A DNA stretch of 12,010 nucleotides, taken from NCBI GenBank assembly GCA_016217775.1, contig JACRGG010000050.1, forward strand, positions 1 to 12,010, written 5' to 3'. Of the stretch, positions 5,863 through 12,010 are shown piece by piece. The position numbers were made by a program, and so were the translations under genes. The notes beneath the pieces are model-generated. The model searched no databases and was not told where the DNA came from. It saw nothing but the letters and a program-made list of their open reading frames with translations. Source of the stretch: Microcaldota archaeon. Its GTDB lineage: Archaea > Micrarchaeota > Micrarchaeia > Norongarragalinales > UBA97. The stretch's first letter is position 1. Each line of letters begins with the position of its first letter.

Positions 5863-5906
5863 TTCCTCAAAAACAATTCCCACAACAATTAAGAAAACAA
5901 AGGCGG

Positions 5907-5914
5907 TTTATAAA
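5907..5914. promoter_or_regulatory. Symmetric TATA element between divergent genes
   Basis: TTTATAAA, inside the 10-bp palindrome GTTTATAAAC (5906-5915), is the best TATA candidate in the 244-base gap. Leftward it would start RNA near 5884, just ahead of the three-hairpin leader. Rightward it would start near 5937, leaving about 87 bases of leader before the kinase ATG. Being symmetric, it may serve both directions. Inferred from sequence only. Confidence 0.45.
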
Positions 5915-6023
5915 CGAAAACCAACCCCCGTTCCGCCTCGTTCCGGCTTGCTCGCGTTGGAAAAAAACTTGGATTTTTGCAAAAACAACGGGTAAAAAAG
6001 CCGCGCGGGGAATAATTCAAGTT

Positions 6024-6602
6024 ATGAAAGTAATCGGGTTGACCGGAACCCTCTCGTGCGGGAAGGGAGCGGTCGCAGCAATCTTGAATGAGGCGTTTGG
6101 CGCGCGGGTTCTCGTGTTCAGCGACGTCTTGCGAGAACAACTTAAGCTGGAGGGAAAGCCGATTACCCGCAACTCGCTTCACGTTCTCGCGAATGACTGG
6201 AGGAAGAAATTCGGGCCCGGGATTATCGCGAAAAAACTGATTGAATTGATTAACGCGGATGGAAAAAACAAGTTGTTCGCGTGCGACGGGTTTAGAACCG
6301 TGGGGGAAGTCAACGAGTTCAAGTCGGCTTTCGGGGAGGACTTTGTCTTAATCGCGGTTGACGCTCCGGTTGAAAAGCGCTTTGAGTTGAGCAAAAAGCG
6401 CGCGAGGGAAGCGCCGCCAAAGACTTTGGAAGAGTTTGTCGAGAGCGAACGGGCGGAAACCAAGCCGAACGCGAAGGGATTCGATCAAAACCTCCCCGCG
6501 TGCATCAAACTCTCGCAATACAACATCTACAACGATGGAAGCATTGAAGGCTTGCGGAAGAAAACTATGGAATTGGCAAAAAAAATGGTTGAAAATAATT
6601 AA
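6024..6602 (+). CDS. P-loop nucleotide kinase, dephospho-CoA/NMP kinase-like
   Basis: The 192-residue protein has a Walker A loop GTLSCGKG (8-15), with Gly in place of the last Ser/Thr, as in some archaeal kinase-like families (COG0237/UPF0200-like). SDVLREQLKLEGKPITRNSLHVLAND follows the pattern of the substrate-binding helices, DGFRTVGEVNEF resembles the DGIRNxxE motif, and LIAVDAPVEKRFELSKKRAREA is the lid with basic residues. IYNDGSIEGLRKK matches the usual IxNDGTxExL tail. Annotation as dephospho-CoA kinase is common, but archaea use an unrelated GTP-dependent enzyme for that step, so the real substrate is open. The ATG at 6024 is set by the Walker strand MKVIGLTG; the frame continues upstream without family residues. 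The gene converges on RPA. Confidence 0.82.
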   Translation: MKVIGLTGTLSCGKGAVAAILNEAFGARVLVFSDVLREQLKLEGKPITRNSLHVLANDWRKKFGPGIIAKKLIELINADGKNKLFACDGFRTVGEVNEFKSAFGEDFVLIAVDAPVEKRFELSKKRAREAPPKTLEEFVESERAETKPNAKGFDQNLPACIKLSQYNIYNDGSIEGLRKKTMELAKKMVENN

Positions 6603-6626
6603 ATGAACCTTGAAGTAGATTTTGTT

Positions 6627-7883
6627 TTACAAAATGTACTGGACGATTGCCTCTATTTCCCCGGTGCTCAAGTTGACTTGGGGCTTGACTACGAGCTCGA
6701 GCTGCTTTCCAACCAAAGAGTCTTTCTTTAACTCGAGTATTGTCTGCGGGTTTATAGTCGCGGTTTTCACTTCCAGCAAGTCAAGCGCGTTTTGGGAAAA
6801 GAACACGCCTAAGCACGTTGATTCGCCGTCGTCTAGAATCGCCTTAACCACTAAAAGCTTGGCTAGGTTCGCGCTTTGGCAAGTCGGGCATTCTCCTCCC
6901 TCCAAGTTGTCCTGCCTAAACGCGCACTCTTTGCATTTAACCGAGTACTTTGCCTCGGAAAGTGATTTTACGCAAACGCGCACGCGCGCCACAACGTCGC
7001 GCTGTAATTGCTTAAGCTGCGCTAATTGAAACGACTGCTTTAGGAGTTCCTCGCGCGTTGGCAGGGAATTCTCGATTACAGGGTTTGAGAGAAACCTTCC
7101 CTTCCACCCCAAGTGCGCCTCGACTTGCCCGTCCGAGTTTTGCTTGGCGTAAGCCGATTCCACTACGACCAAGTCCCCTACTTTCACGCGCTCGAGGTGC
7201 TCGGCGTTCGAGTCCCAGCACACCACGCGCAATTGCGCGGTTTGGTCCTGGGCAACGAATTTCTTAACTAATCCCGTCTTTCCGCTTTTCTCGAATTGGT
7301 TGGATTCGGTTACCGCGACAATGCGCGCAATAAAATCAAACTCGGTTTGGTCCGTCACCTTATCCAACGAGAGCATCGGGATGGCGTTTCTCGCGATTTT
7401 CGCATCGTCCTCCGCGTCAATAGTGCGGGTGAGCAAAGTAGAGCTTAAGTCGAGGGGATTGATGTTTTTCACTAGGAGGTCCTCGAAGACAATCATTGAA
7501 TTGCGGGGTTTTTTCGCGACGAGGGAAACGTCTTTTCCCCACAGAGTCAAGTTGGCCTGCTTGATTCCATCGGAAATAGTGCAGTTGGCCAGCTTGCCCT
7601 TGCGGCCTTTTGACTCGAAGTTTTTCTGCGAGAAAACGTGCAATAGCCGCACCTTGCAGGTTGCCTGCCCGCCAACGGCGTTTATTGAGGAAAGCGGGGA
7701 GAAGGTAATTTCGCGCTTTTGCGCAGTTGCCAATCCGTTTTCCGCGCACAGCGCTGCCAGCGCGCCCTCGCGCGTCAACAGCCCTGCGAACTGGTTTTGC
7801 TTCTCGAGTATTTTCTGCTCGAGCCCGCCTTTGCCCCACTTTGTTTTTTCGATTAGCTGATTTTCCAAATCCGGTTGCGCCAT
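6627..7883 (-). CDS. Replication protein A-like single-strand DNA binding protein
   Basis: This 418-residue protein binds single-stranded DNA in replication and repair, by family. It has a helical N-terminal segment (about 8-50) ending GLLTREGALAALCAENG, as in many archaeal RPAs, followed by three OB folds (about 70-145, 180-265, 295-415). The first shows ATCKVRLLHVF and ANLTLWG, the second FIARIVAV and LRVVCWD. The third carries a zinc finger with Cys317, Cys320, Cys332 and Cys335 (CKEC and CPTC). This is the single-polypeptide RPA layout known from euryarchaea. I choose the ATG at 7883 over the GTG at 7892; GTGA lies 5 bases ahead of it. It is divergent from GGGP synthase across a repeat-bearing promoter gap. 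Confidence 0.9.
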   Translation of the reverse strand: MAQPDLENQLIEKTKWGKGGLEQKILEKQNQFAGLLTREGALAALCAENGLATAQKREITFSPLSSINAVGGQATCKVRLLHVFSQKNFESKGRKGKLANCTISDGIKQANLTLWGKDVSLVAKKPRNSMIVFEDLLVKNINPLDLSSTLLTRTIDAEDDAKIARNAIPMLSLDKVTDQTEFDFIARIVAVTESNQFEKSGKTGLVKKFVAQDQTAQLRVVCWDSNAEHLERVKVGDLVVVESAYAKQNSDGQVEAHLGWKGRFLSNPVIENSLPTREELLKQSFQLAQLKQLQRDVVARVRVCVKSLSEAKYSVKCKECAFRQDNLEGGECPTCQSANLAKLLVVKAILDDGESTCLGVFFSQNALDLLEVKTATINPQTILELKKDSLVGKQLELVVKPQVNLSTGEIEAIVQYIL

Positions 7884-7922
7884 AAATTTCACTTAAAAAA
7901 TGGGAGGGATAGAATTCAAGAG

Positions 7923-7988
7923 CAATTGTTAAGGGCAATTGTTTTAATTATAAGGAACAATTGTTTTATTAACAAACTAGTGCAATTG
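7923..7988. repeat. Cluster of four CAATTG-centred repeats in a divergent promoter
   Basis: CAATTG occurs at 7923, 7936, 7958 and 7983. The first three extend to CAATTGTT, and the third is a perfect 10-bp palindrome AACAATTGTT (7956-7965). TATA-like stretches lie between and next to them: TTATAATTAA leftward at 7953-7943, TTTTATTAA rightward at 7965-7973 and AAATATTAA at 7992-8000. Intervals of 13, 22 and 25 bases are uneven. A regulator acting on both RPA and GGGP synthase is plausible. No other stretch of the window has such a density of this hexamer. Confidence 0.6.
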
Positions 7989-8036
7989 ACTAAATATTAA
8001 CCATTGCGTTTTGAGAACTGCGGTGAATAAGAGAAT

Positions 8037-8807
8037 ATGGAGATTGGGAAGACCGAGAAGTACTTGCGCGGCAAGCTTGCGCAGGACGGGGCGATGCTTT
8101 TTAGCCTAGTCGACCCCGACAAGTGCAGCCTCGAGAAAGGCGCTAGCATAGCCAAGCAAAGCTACGAGGCGGGAGCTGACGTGATACTGGTCGGGGGGAG
8201 CATCGGCGCGCAAGGCGAGATACTCGACAAGACCGTGAAGATGATTAAGGAATCTGTGAGCGTGCCCGTAATATTGTTTCCGGGAAACATCGGGGGGCTA
8301 AGCGCGTACGCGGACGCGACGTATTTTATGCAGATGCTCAACTCGCGCGACGTATACTGGCTGTCCACCGCCCAGATTCAAGCGGCTCCGGTGGTTGCGC
8401 GGATGAAGATTGAGGCGATTCCGACAACGTACATAGTTGTAGAGCCCGGCCGCGCTGTCGGGTGGATTGGCAACGCGAACTTGATTCCCCGCGACAGGGC
8501 GGATTTGGCGGCGGCGTGCGCATTAAGCGCGAAGTACTCGGGCTCGCACATTTTGGTAAGCGACTGCGGCTCCGGCTCCCCGGAGCACGCGCCGGTTGAA
8601 ATGGTTAATGCGGTGAAGAAAGTCTGCGGGAAGGACTTGATTTACATCCTAGGCGGCGGGATTAGGACTCCCCAGGCGGCAACCGACGTGGTCAAGGCGG
8701 GGGCGGACGCGATTCAAGTCGGAACCGCATTCGAGCTGGAAAACGCGCTCCCGAAAATGAAGCAAATGGTTGAAGCCGTAAAAAAAGAAGGGAAGAAGAG
8801 AGTCTAA
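8037..8807 (+). CDS. Geranylgeranylglyceryl phosphate synthase
   Basis: The 256-residue TIM-barrel enzyme joins geranylgeranyl diphosphate to sn-glycerol-1-phosphate, the first committed step of archaeal ether lipids. Motifs: LVDPDK (24-29), VGGS (52-55), VILFPGNIGGLSAYADATYF (78-97), LNSRDVYWL, VEPGRAVGWIGNANLIPR (135-152), DCGSGSPEHAP (176-186), LGGGIRTPQAA (205-215) and ADAIQVGTAFE (223-233). These place it in the long (group II) GGGPS. The segment usually YLEAGSG reads LVSDCGSGS, so the conserved Glu appears as Asp. The ATG at 8037 has GGTGA (8022-8026) 10 bases upstream. It is divergent from RPA and convergent with the prepilin peptidase. Confidence 0.94.
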   Translation: MEIGKTEKYLRGKLAQDGAMLFSLVDPDKCSLEKGASIAKQSYEAGADVILVGGSIGAQGEILDKTVKMIKESVSVPVILFPGNIGGLSAYADATYFMQMLNSRDVYWLSTAQIQAAPVVARMKIEAIPTTYIVVEPGRAVGWIGNANLIPRDRADLAAACALSAKYSGSHILVSDCGSGSPEHAPVEMVNAVKKVCGKDLIYILGGGIRTPQAATDVVKAGADAIQVGTAFELENALPKMKQMVEAVKKEGKKRV

Positions 8808-8819
8808 ACCTACGCGCGC

Positions 8820-8857
8820 CTTATAATTGTTTTCGATTTTATTTCTTGTTTTTCTAA
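8820..8857 (+). terminator. T-rich tract after GGGP synthase
   Basis: Between the GGGP synthase stop and the end of the leftward peptidase lies a stretch dominated by T, with runs of 4 to 5 T broken by single bases. Such tracts terminate archaeal RNA polymerase. No stable hairpin precedes it. Confidence 0.45.
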
Positions 8858-9739
8858 TTAGGCTAAAAGCAGGAATACGAGGAGGTCTCTTGCGAGCAGG
8901 CACGCGATTAGCCCGAGGAGGACGTAAGGGGCGAAACGCGGGAGGACTTTGTAGACTGGAATAACCCGGAGTTTTTGCGCGTACATCATCTTCCTTAATT
9001 TTTTCAGCGCATTGGCGGTCAACACCGTTTCAAGGGAATACTTTTTCACGAGCTTGCGGTCTATCTTCTCTATCGCCAGCACGTCCTCGTCCTCGATTTT
9101 TGACAGGGGAATGCTTTGGATTACGACTTCGTCGTTCACCTGCTCGCGGAACACGGTTATGAACAAGCTAGGCAACAGGATTAGCGCAAAGATAGCCAGC
9201 ACGGAAAGGGAAATCGGGTACATTGAGCTAAAGCCGGTTAGAAGCGCGAGGAGAACAAGCGAAATAAGCAGCCCCGCCTTGCTTGGCTTAAGTTTTTTCC
9301 CGCGAAGGCAGTACGCGTAGTACGCCGACGAGCCGAGCATTCCGATTACACTTGACGCGATTAGCACGGAGACGAAAAACGGGAGGGACTGCGCGACTTG
9401 CCCAAGGAAAAACGCGTTGAATCCCAGAAGGCCGCCCGCCGGAATTTGCTCGAACGGGTAGAAAGGAAGCAGCAGCTGGAGTGCTACGAACAGCCACACG
9501 TCCCCCCCGCCAAGCTTCCCGGTTTTGTACAATAAGTACCCGATTGCGAAAATAACCGCGGCCCCGCCTACTGAAAAGAGAATAAACTGCGCGTCTAAAG
9601 TAATTGCGTTTAGCAGCAATCCTATTGCGGCCATTGCGTACAATAGCTTCTCGTCAATGAAGCTCGTGTCCCAATCCTGCTTGGCGGCAATCGCGGTTCC
9701 CGCGAGGGCGACGATTAGCCTGATTAGAATAAAATCCAT
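8858..9739 (-). CDS. A24 prepilin/archaellin peptidase
   Basis: This 293-residue integral membrane aspartyl protease cuts class III signal peptides from archaellins and type IV pilin-like proteins. The two catalytic aspartates are visible: Asp22 in AAKQDWDTSFID (the DxxxxxI pattern) and Asp80 in KLGGGDVWLF (the GxGD motif). At least six hydrophobic segments are present. A polar cytoplasmic stretch of about 80 residues (about 198-268: FREQVNDEVVIQS, then IEDEDVLAIEKIDRKLVKKY and a basic part) precedes a last membrane helix, as in archaeal FlaK/EppA-like enzymes with a C-terminal region. The ATG at 9739 has only a weak GCGGGT site. It is last in the leftward srp54 run; no pilin genes are in the window. 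Confidence 0.88.
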   Translation of the reverse strand: MDFILIRLIVALAGTAIAAKQDWDTSFIDEKLLYAMAAIGLLLNAITLDAQFILFSVGGAAVIFAIGYLLYKTGKLGGGDVWLFVALQLLLPFYPFEQIPAGGLLGFNAFFLGQVAQSLPFFVSVLIASSVIGMLGSSAYYAYCLRGKKLKPSKAGLLISLVLLALLTGFSSMYPISLSVLAIFALILLPSLFITVFREQVNDEVVIQSIPLSKIEDEDVLAIEKIDRKLVKKYSLETVLTANALKKLRKMMYAQKLRVIPVYKVLPRFAPYVLLGLIACLLARDLLVFLLLA

Positions 9740-9777
9740 TTTTAGCTATTACCCGCAGATACACTAAACAAAGCCGC

Positions 9778-10197
9778 TTAGACTTTTTTAATGAATTCGT
9801 TGCTCATTCCAATCAAGTTGAAGTACTGCGCGATTGACTTATGCTCGTTTGGCGGCATTTCCTCTTCCTTGACTGCGGCGAACTCGTCCTTGCCAACCCA
9901 CGACAGCCCCGCGCCCAATTCCTTTTGCTCGCCGGGGTTGACGGGGTGGGACAAGTAAATTACTTGAACCAGGTTGTCTTCGCCGTCAATTGTCTGGTAA
10001 ACGCCCATCATAAACTTTGTTTGAATGTCCAAGCCTGCTTGCTCCAAAGTTTTTTTCCTCGCAAACTCTTCCATTAAGTCAATTGAATCAAGTTCTCCCG
10101 CGGGAAGCTCAAACGAGTATTTTCCGCCGGCGCTTTTCTTCAATAAAATCCGGTTGTTTTTCTCGACTATTGCGCAAACAATTACCTTCACAGCCAA
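9778..10197 (-). CDS. Nudix-fold protein with degenerate catalytic box
   Basis: The 139-residue protein has the Nudix fold: strand AVKVIVCAIVEKNNRILLKK, then YSFELPAGELDSIDLMEEFARKKT, and the box helix ending LEQAGL. Aligned to G-x5-E-x7-R-E-U-x-E-E-x-G-U, the box (34-56) keeps Gly34, Glu52 and Gly55 but has Asp40 for Glu, Lys48-Lys49 for Arg-Glu and Gln53 for the last Glu. Activity is therefore doubtful, or the substrate and metal use differ. I choose TTG 10197 as start because GGAGGG (10212-10207) lies 9 bases upstream; the longer frame from TTG 10221 would put this site inside the gene. It follows srp54 by 38 bases and precedes the peptidase by 38. Confidence 0.8.
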   Translation of the reverse strand: MAVKVIVCAIVEKNNRILLKKSAGGKYSFELPAGELDSIDLMEEFARKKTLEQAGLDIQTKFMMGVYQTIDGEDNLVQVIYLSHPVNPGEQKELGAGLSWVGKDEFAAVKEEEMPPNEHKSIAQYFNLIGMSNEFIKKV

Positions 10198-10235
10198 CTT
10201 GACTCGCCCTCCACAACTCAATAAACACGCTTAAA

Positions 10236-11558
10236 TTATCTTAACGCGGGCATCCCGCCCTTGAAATTCCCCATCATCTTCCCGAGGTTCTTCATCATCC
10301 CGCGGTTGTTCTTCATTGCCTTGAACATCTTTGTTACCTTCTCGAAATTCCCGACCAGCTCCTTGACTTCGTCCGGCTTTAAGCCGGCACCCGCCGCCAC
10401 GCGCAGCTGGCGCGACTTGTTTTTCATCAGCTCGGGCTCCACTCTCTCTTGTCTAGTCATCGAGTTGACTGCTGCCTCAAACGATTTTAGCTTGTCTCCG
10501 CTCTTGTCGAGGGCGTCTTGGGGAATATCGTAAATCCCGAGCATTTGCACAATCGATTTTAGCGGCCCCATTTTCTTCATCGCCCGCATTTGAGAGAGGA
10601 AGCTGTTGTAATCGAGTTTTCCATCCTCCATTGCCTTCTCCAAGTTTTCCTCGTCGGAAATCTCCTTGACTTTCTCCAAGAGCGTCGGCAAGTCCGCGAA
10701 TCCGCACAAGCGCGCGACGAATTTTTTGGAGTCGAACACCTCGAAGTCCCCGGGCTTCTCGCCGACTCCGATAAAAGCGATTTTCGAGTTGCTTGCGGCA
10801 ACCGCGCTAAGCGCGCCTCCGCCCTTTCCCGAGCCGTCCATTTTCGTTACTATTACTCCAGTAATGGGCGCGACTAGGGAGAATTGCTTGGCTTGCTTTC
10901 CAGCGACTTGGCCCAAGTCAGCGGATACTACGAGAAAAACTTCCTGCGGGGAAAACAATTCGTTCATTGAAGACAATTCACTCGCGAGTTCTTCGTCGAA
11001 AGCGCTTCGCCCCGCGGTGTCCAATACGATTACGTCAAAGCCGGTTAGTTTCTCCAAGCCGTTTTTGACAACGGTTTGCGCATCGGCGTTTCTCTGGGAG
11101 TAAAACCCGGCGTTAGCCGCCTTGCACAACTGTTCTAGCTGGTCAATGGCGGCCGGGCGGTGGACGTCCCCCGCGATTGCCGCGACTTTAAGCCCCTTGG
11201 ATTGGTAGAATTTGATTAATTTCGAGATGGTCGTCGTCTTTCCCTGGCCGAACAATCCGACGAGCATTATCTTGTGCTTGTCGATTCTAGGCGAGTAATC
11301 CGCGCCAAGGACTGAAACGATGGAATCGTAGACTACTTTCACCACGTGCTCGCGCAAGGAAAGGCCCTTGAGCTGGTTTTCGTCCAACGCGTTTTTCTCT
11401 ATTTGCTTGGACAAGTCAAAGACGAGCTTGACGTTAACGTCGTTGGCCAAGAGCACGCGCTGGAGTTCCTTTATCAACTCCTTTACCGCGGCAAAGTCCA
11501 CCACGGTTTTTCCCTGGAGCTTGCGCAACGCGTTTCTAATCCCGGAACCCAAGTCCAT
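10236..11558 (-). CDS. srp54: Signal recognition particle GTPase SRP54
   Basis: The 440-residue protein is the SRP GTPase that binds signal sequences and 7S RNA and brings ribosomes to FtsY at the membrane. Domains in order: N helical bundle (about 1-90), G domain (about 95-295) with P-loop GLFGQGKT (101-108), DVHRPAA (131-137), DTAGR (180-184), TKMDG (238-242) and GVGEKPGDFE (264-273), and a methionine-rich M domain (about 300-440) with SRQLRVAAGAG for RNA binding and a tail of many Met (MKNNRGMMKNLGKMMGNF). The canonical DTYRPAA reads DVHRPAA here, a small change. The ATG at 11558 has GGGA 5 bases ahead. It starts 11 bases after the stop of the 123-residue gene, so the two are co-transcribed. 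Confidence 0.97.
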   Translation of the reverse strand: MDLGSGIRNALRKLQGKTVVDFAAVKELIKELQRVLLANDVNVKLVFDLSKQIEKNALDENQLKGLSLREHVVKVVYDSIVSVLGADYSPRIDKHKIMLVGLFGQGKTTTISKLIKFYQSKGLKVAAIAGDVHRPAAIDQLEQLCKAANAGFYSQRNADAQTVVKNGLEKLTGFDVIVLDTAGRSAFDEELASELSSMNELFSPQEVFLVVSADLGQVAGKQAKQFSLVAPITGVIVTKMDGSGKGGGALSAVAASNSKIAFIGVGEKPGDFEVFDSKKFVARLCGFADLPTLLEKVKEISDEENLEKAMEDGKLDYNSFLSQMRAMKKMGPLKSIVQMLGIYDIPQDALDKSGDKLKSFEAAVNSMTRQERVEPELMKNKSRQLRVAAGAGLKPDEVKELVGNFEKVTKMFKAMKNNRGMMKNLGKMMGNFKGGMPALR

Positions 11559-11569
11559 TATCGTCCCAC

Positions 11570-11941
11570 TTACTCCTTAGGCATTGTAAAAGAAAGCATC
11601 AAATGCGTTTTGTTGCTGGTGGAAATCCCTTGTTTTTTGTTAACTATTACCTCGCCTTTTTTGCGTATCCACTTTAAGAAACTTGTTTCAAGGGCGGTAA
11701 TATTTGCACCGCTTTGCTTTTCAAGAAATACGGAGAATCTGCGCGCATTTGCATCCGCGGAGTCAATATGCGCACATAATCCGTAAATGCGGGTGGCGCT
11801 GGCCGTAGTGATTATCTCGACTGGGAGCAAATTTTTTTTTACTCTAAAAAATTGGAGATCGTCAACTGAAGACAATTGTTTTACCGGCGCAAACCCGTGT
11901 TCTATTGCCTGTGAAATAAACTGCTCAAAATGCTCTCGCAT
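11570..11941 (-). CDS. Uncharacterised 123-residue protein upstream of srp54
   Basis: I do not recognise this protein. It opens with a helix (MREHFEQFISQAIEHGF), continues with strand-like VEIITTASATRIYGLCAHID, then a helical part with FSVFLEKQSGANITALETSFLKWIRKKG and a basic tail ending LMLSFTMPKE. No signal peptide, membrane helix, cysteine pairs or NTP-binding loop is seen. Start choice: the ATG at 11941 has GAGGGA 7 bases upstream; a TTG at 11956 in frame would lie before that site and is less likely. The gene ends 11 bases before srp54, so it belongs to the same leftward transcript and may be expressed with protein targeting. Confidence 0.72.
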   Translation of the reverse strand: MREHFEQFISQAIEHGFAPVKQLSSVDDLQFFRVKKNLLPVEIITTASATRIYGLCAHIDSADANARRFSVFLEKQSGANITALETSFLKWIRKKGEVIVNKKQGISTSNKTHLMLSFTMPKE

Positions 11942-11952
11942 GCCCAAATCCC

Positions 11953-12010
11953 TCAAAACAATTTTTTTACCTTAAACTCCGACACTAGCATAAACCCGAT
12001 TATTACCAGC
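11953..12010 (-). CDS. Possible C-terminal end of a membrane protein entering from the right edge
   Basis: Read leftward from 12009, 18 codons stay open to TGA (11955-11953): a hydrophobic LVIIGFMLV followed by SEFKVKKLF. This looks like a final membrane helix with a basic cytoplasmic tail. The TGA overlaps the GAGGGA ribosome site of the 123-residue gene, the tight packing common in archaeal operons. A chance open frame is possible in so short a piece. Confidence 0.35.
   Translation of the reverse strand, partial: LVIIGFMLVSEFKVKKLF

Noticed and set aside
5721..6023. About 100 additional N-terminal codons ahead of the P-loop kinase
   Set aside because: The extension overlaps the 88-residue gene antisense, runs through hairpins and the TATA element, and has no family residues; the Walker strand begins at the ATG at 6024.
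7300..7860. Rightward open frame of 186 codons opposite RPA
   Set aside because: It is antisense to a three-OB-fold protein with a zinc finger; the peptide is low in family-like features and rich in Ser/Phe as expected of a reverse frame.
7923..7988. CRISPR-like or tandem array
   Set aside because: The repeats are 6 to 10 bases with uneven intervals of 13, 22 and 25 bases, in a promoter gap; far too short for CRISPR repeats and spacers.

Overview
The window is archaeal. It carries the signal-recognition particle GTPase SRP54, an archaeal elongation factor 1-beta, an archaeal-type FAD synthase (RibL), geranylgeranylglyceryl phosphate synthase (the enzyme that commits carbon to ether lipids), an RPA-like single-strand DNA binding protein with OB folds and a zinc finger, an A24 prepilin/archaellin peptidase, and an intron-bearing tRNA with a bulge-helix-bulge splice motif. 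Genes are short-spaced. Starts are often TTG with GGAGG/GGTGA-like ribosome sites, and TATA-like boxes precede several units. Arg CGC and Ala GCG codons are very common. A DPANN-type or small-genome euryarchaeal lineage seems likely, but the window does not fix the taxonomy.

Left part (1-2357): a possible C-terminus of a rightward gene (1-78), a leftward uncharacterised helical protein (87-701), and directly upstream of it a leftward tRNA-Arg(GCG) interrupted in its T-loop. A divergent promoter gap follows. From there a rightward run starts: a 49-residue zinc-ribbon translation protein, RibL, aEF1B, a MazG-like nucleotide pyrophosphohydrolase, and (overlapping it by 8 bases) a class I aminotransferase that ends at 3513. 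Next comes a rightward membrane Cache-HAMP sensor with no output domain (3617-4720).

Middle part (4753-6602): a leftward VapBC-type toxin-antitoxin pair whose promoter holds a 12-bp palindrome, then a leftward 88-residue protein of unknown function preceded by a leader with three hairpins. A perfectly symmetric TATA element (5907-5914) may serve both this gene and the rightward P-loop kinase at 6024-6602.

Right part (6627-12010): leftward RPA and rightward GGGP synthase are divergent around a 153-base gap with four CAATTG-centred repeats. Beyond GGGP synthase, the rest runs leftward: a possible membrane-protein C-terminus at the right edge, a 123-residue unknown protein, srp54, a Nudix-fold protein with a damaged Nudix box, and the prepilin peptidase. 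srp54 (co-translational membrane targeting) and the peptidase (processing of exported pilin-like proteins) share a secretion theme. The left cluster shares a translation, cofactor and nucleotide-housekeeping theme.

The most noteworthy observations are the T-loop intron in tRNA-Arg, the repeat cluster between RPA and GGGP synthase, the structured leader of the 88-residue gene, the orphan Cache-HAMP receptor and the degenerate Nudix box.
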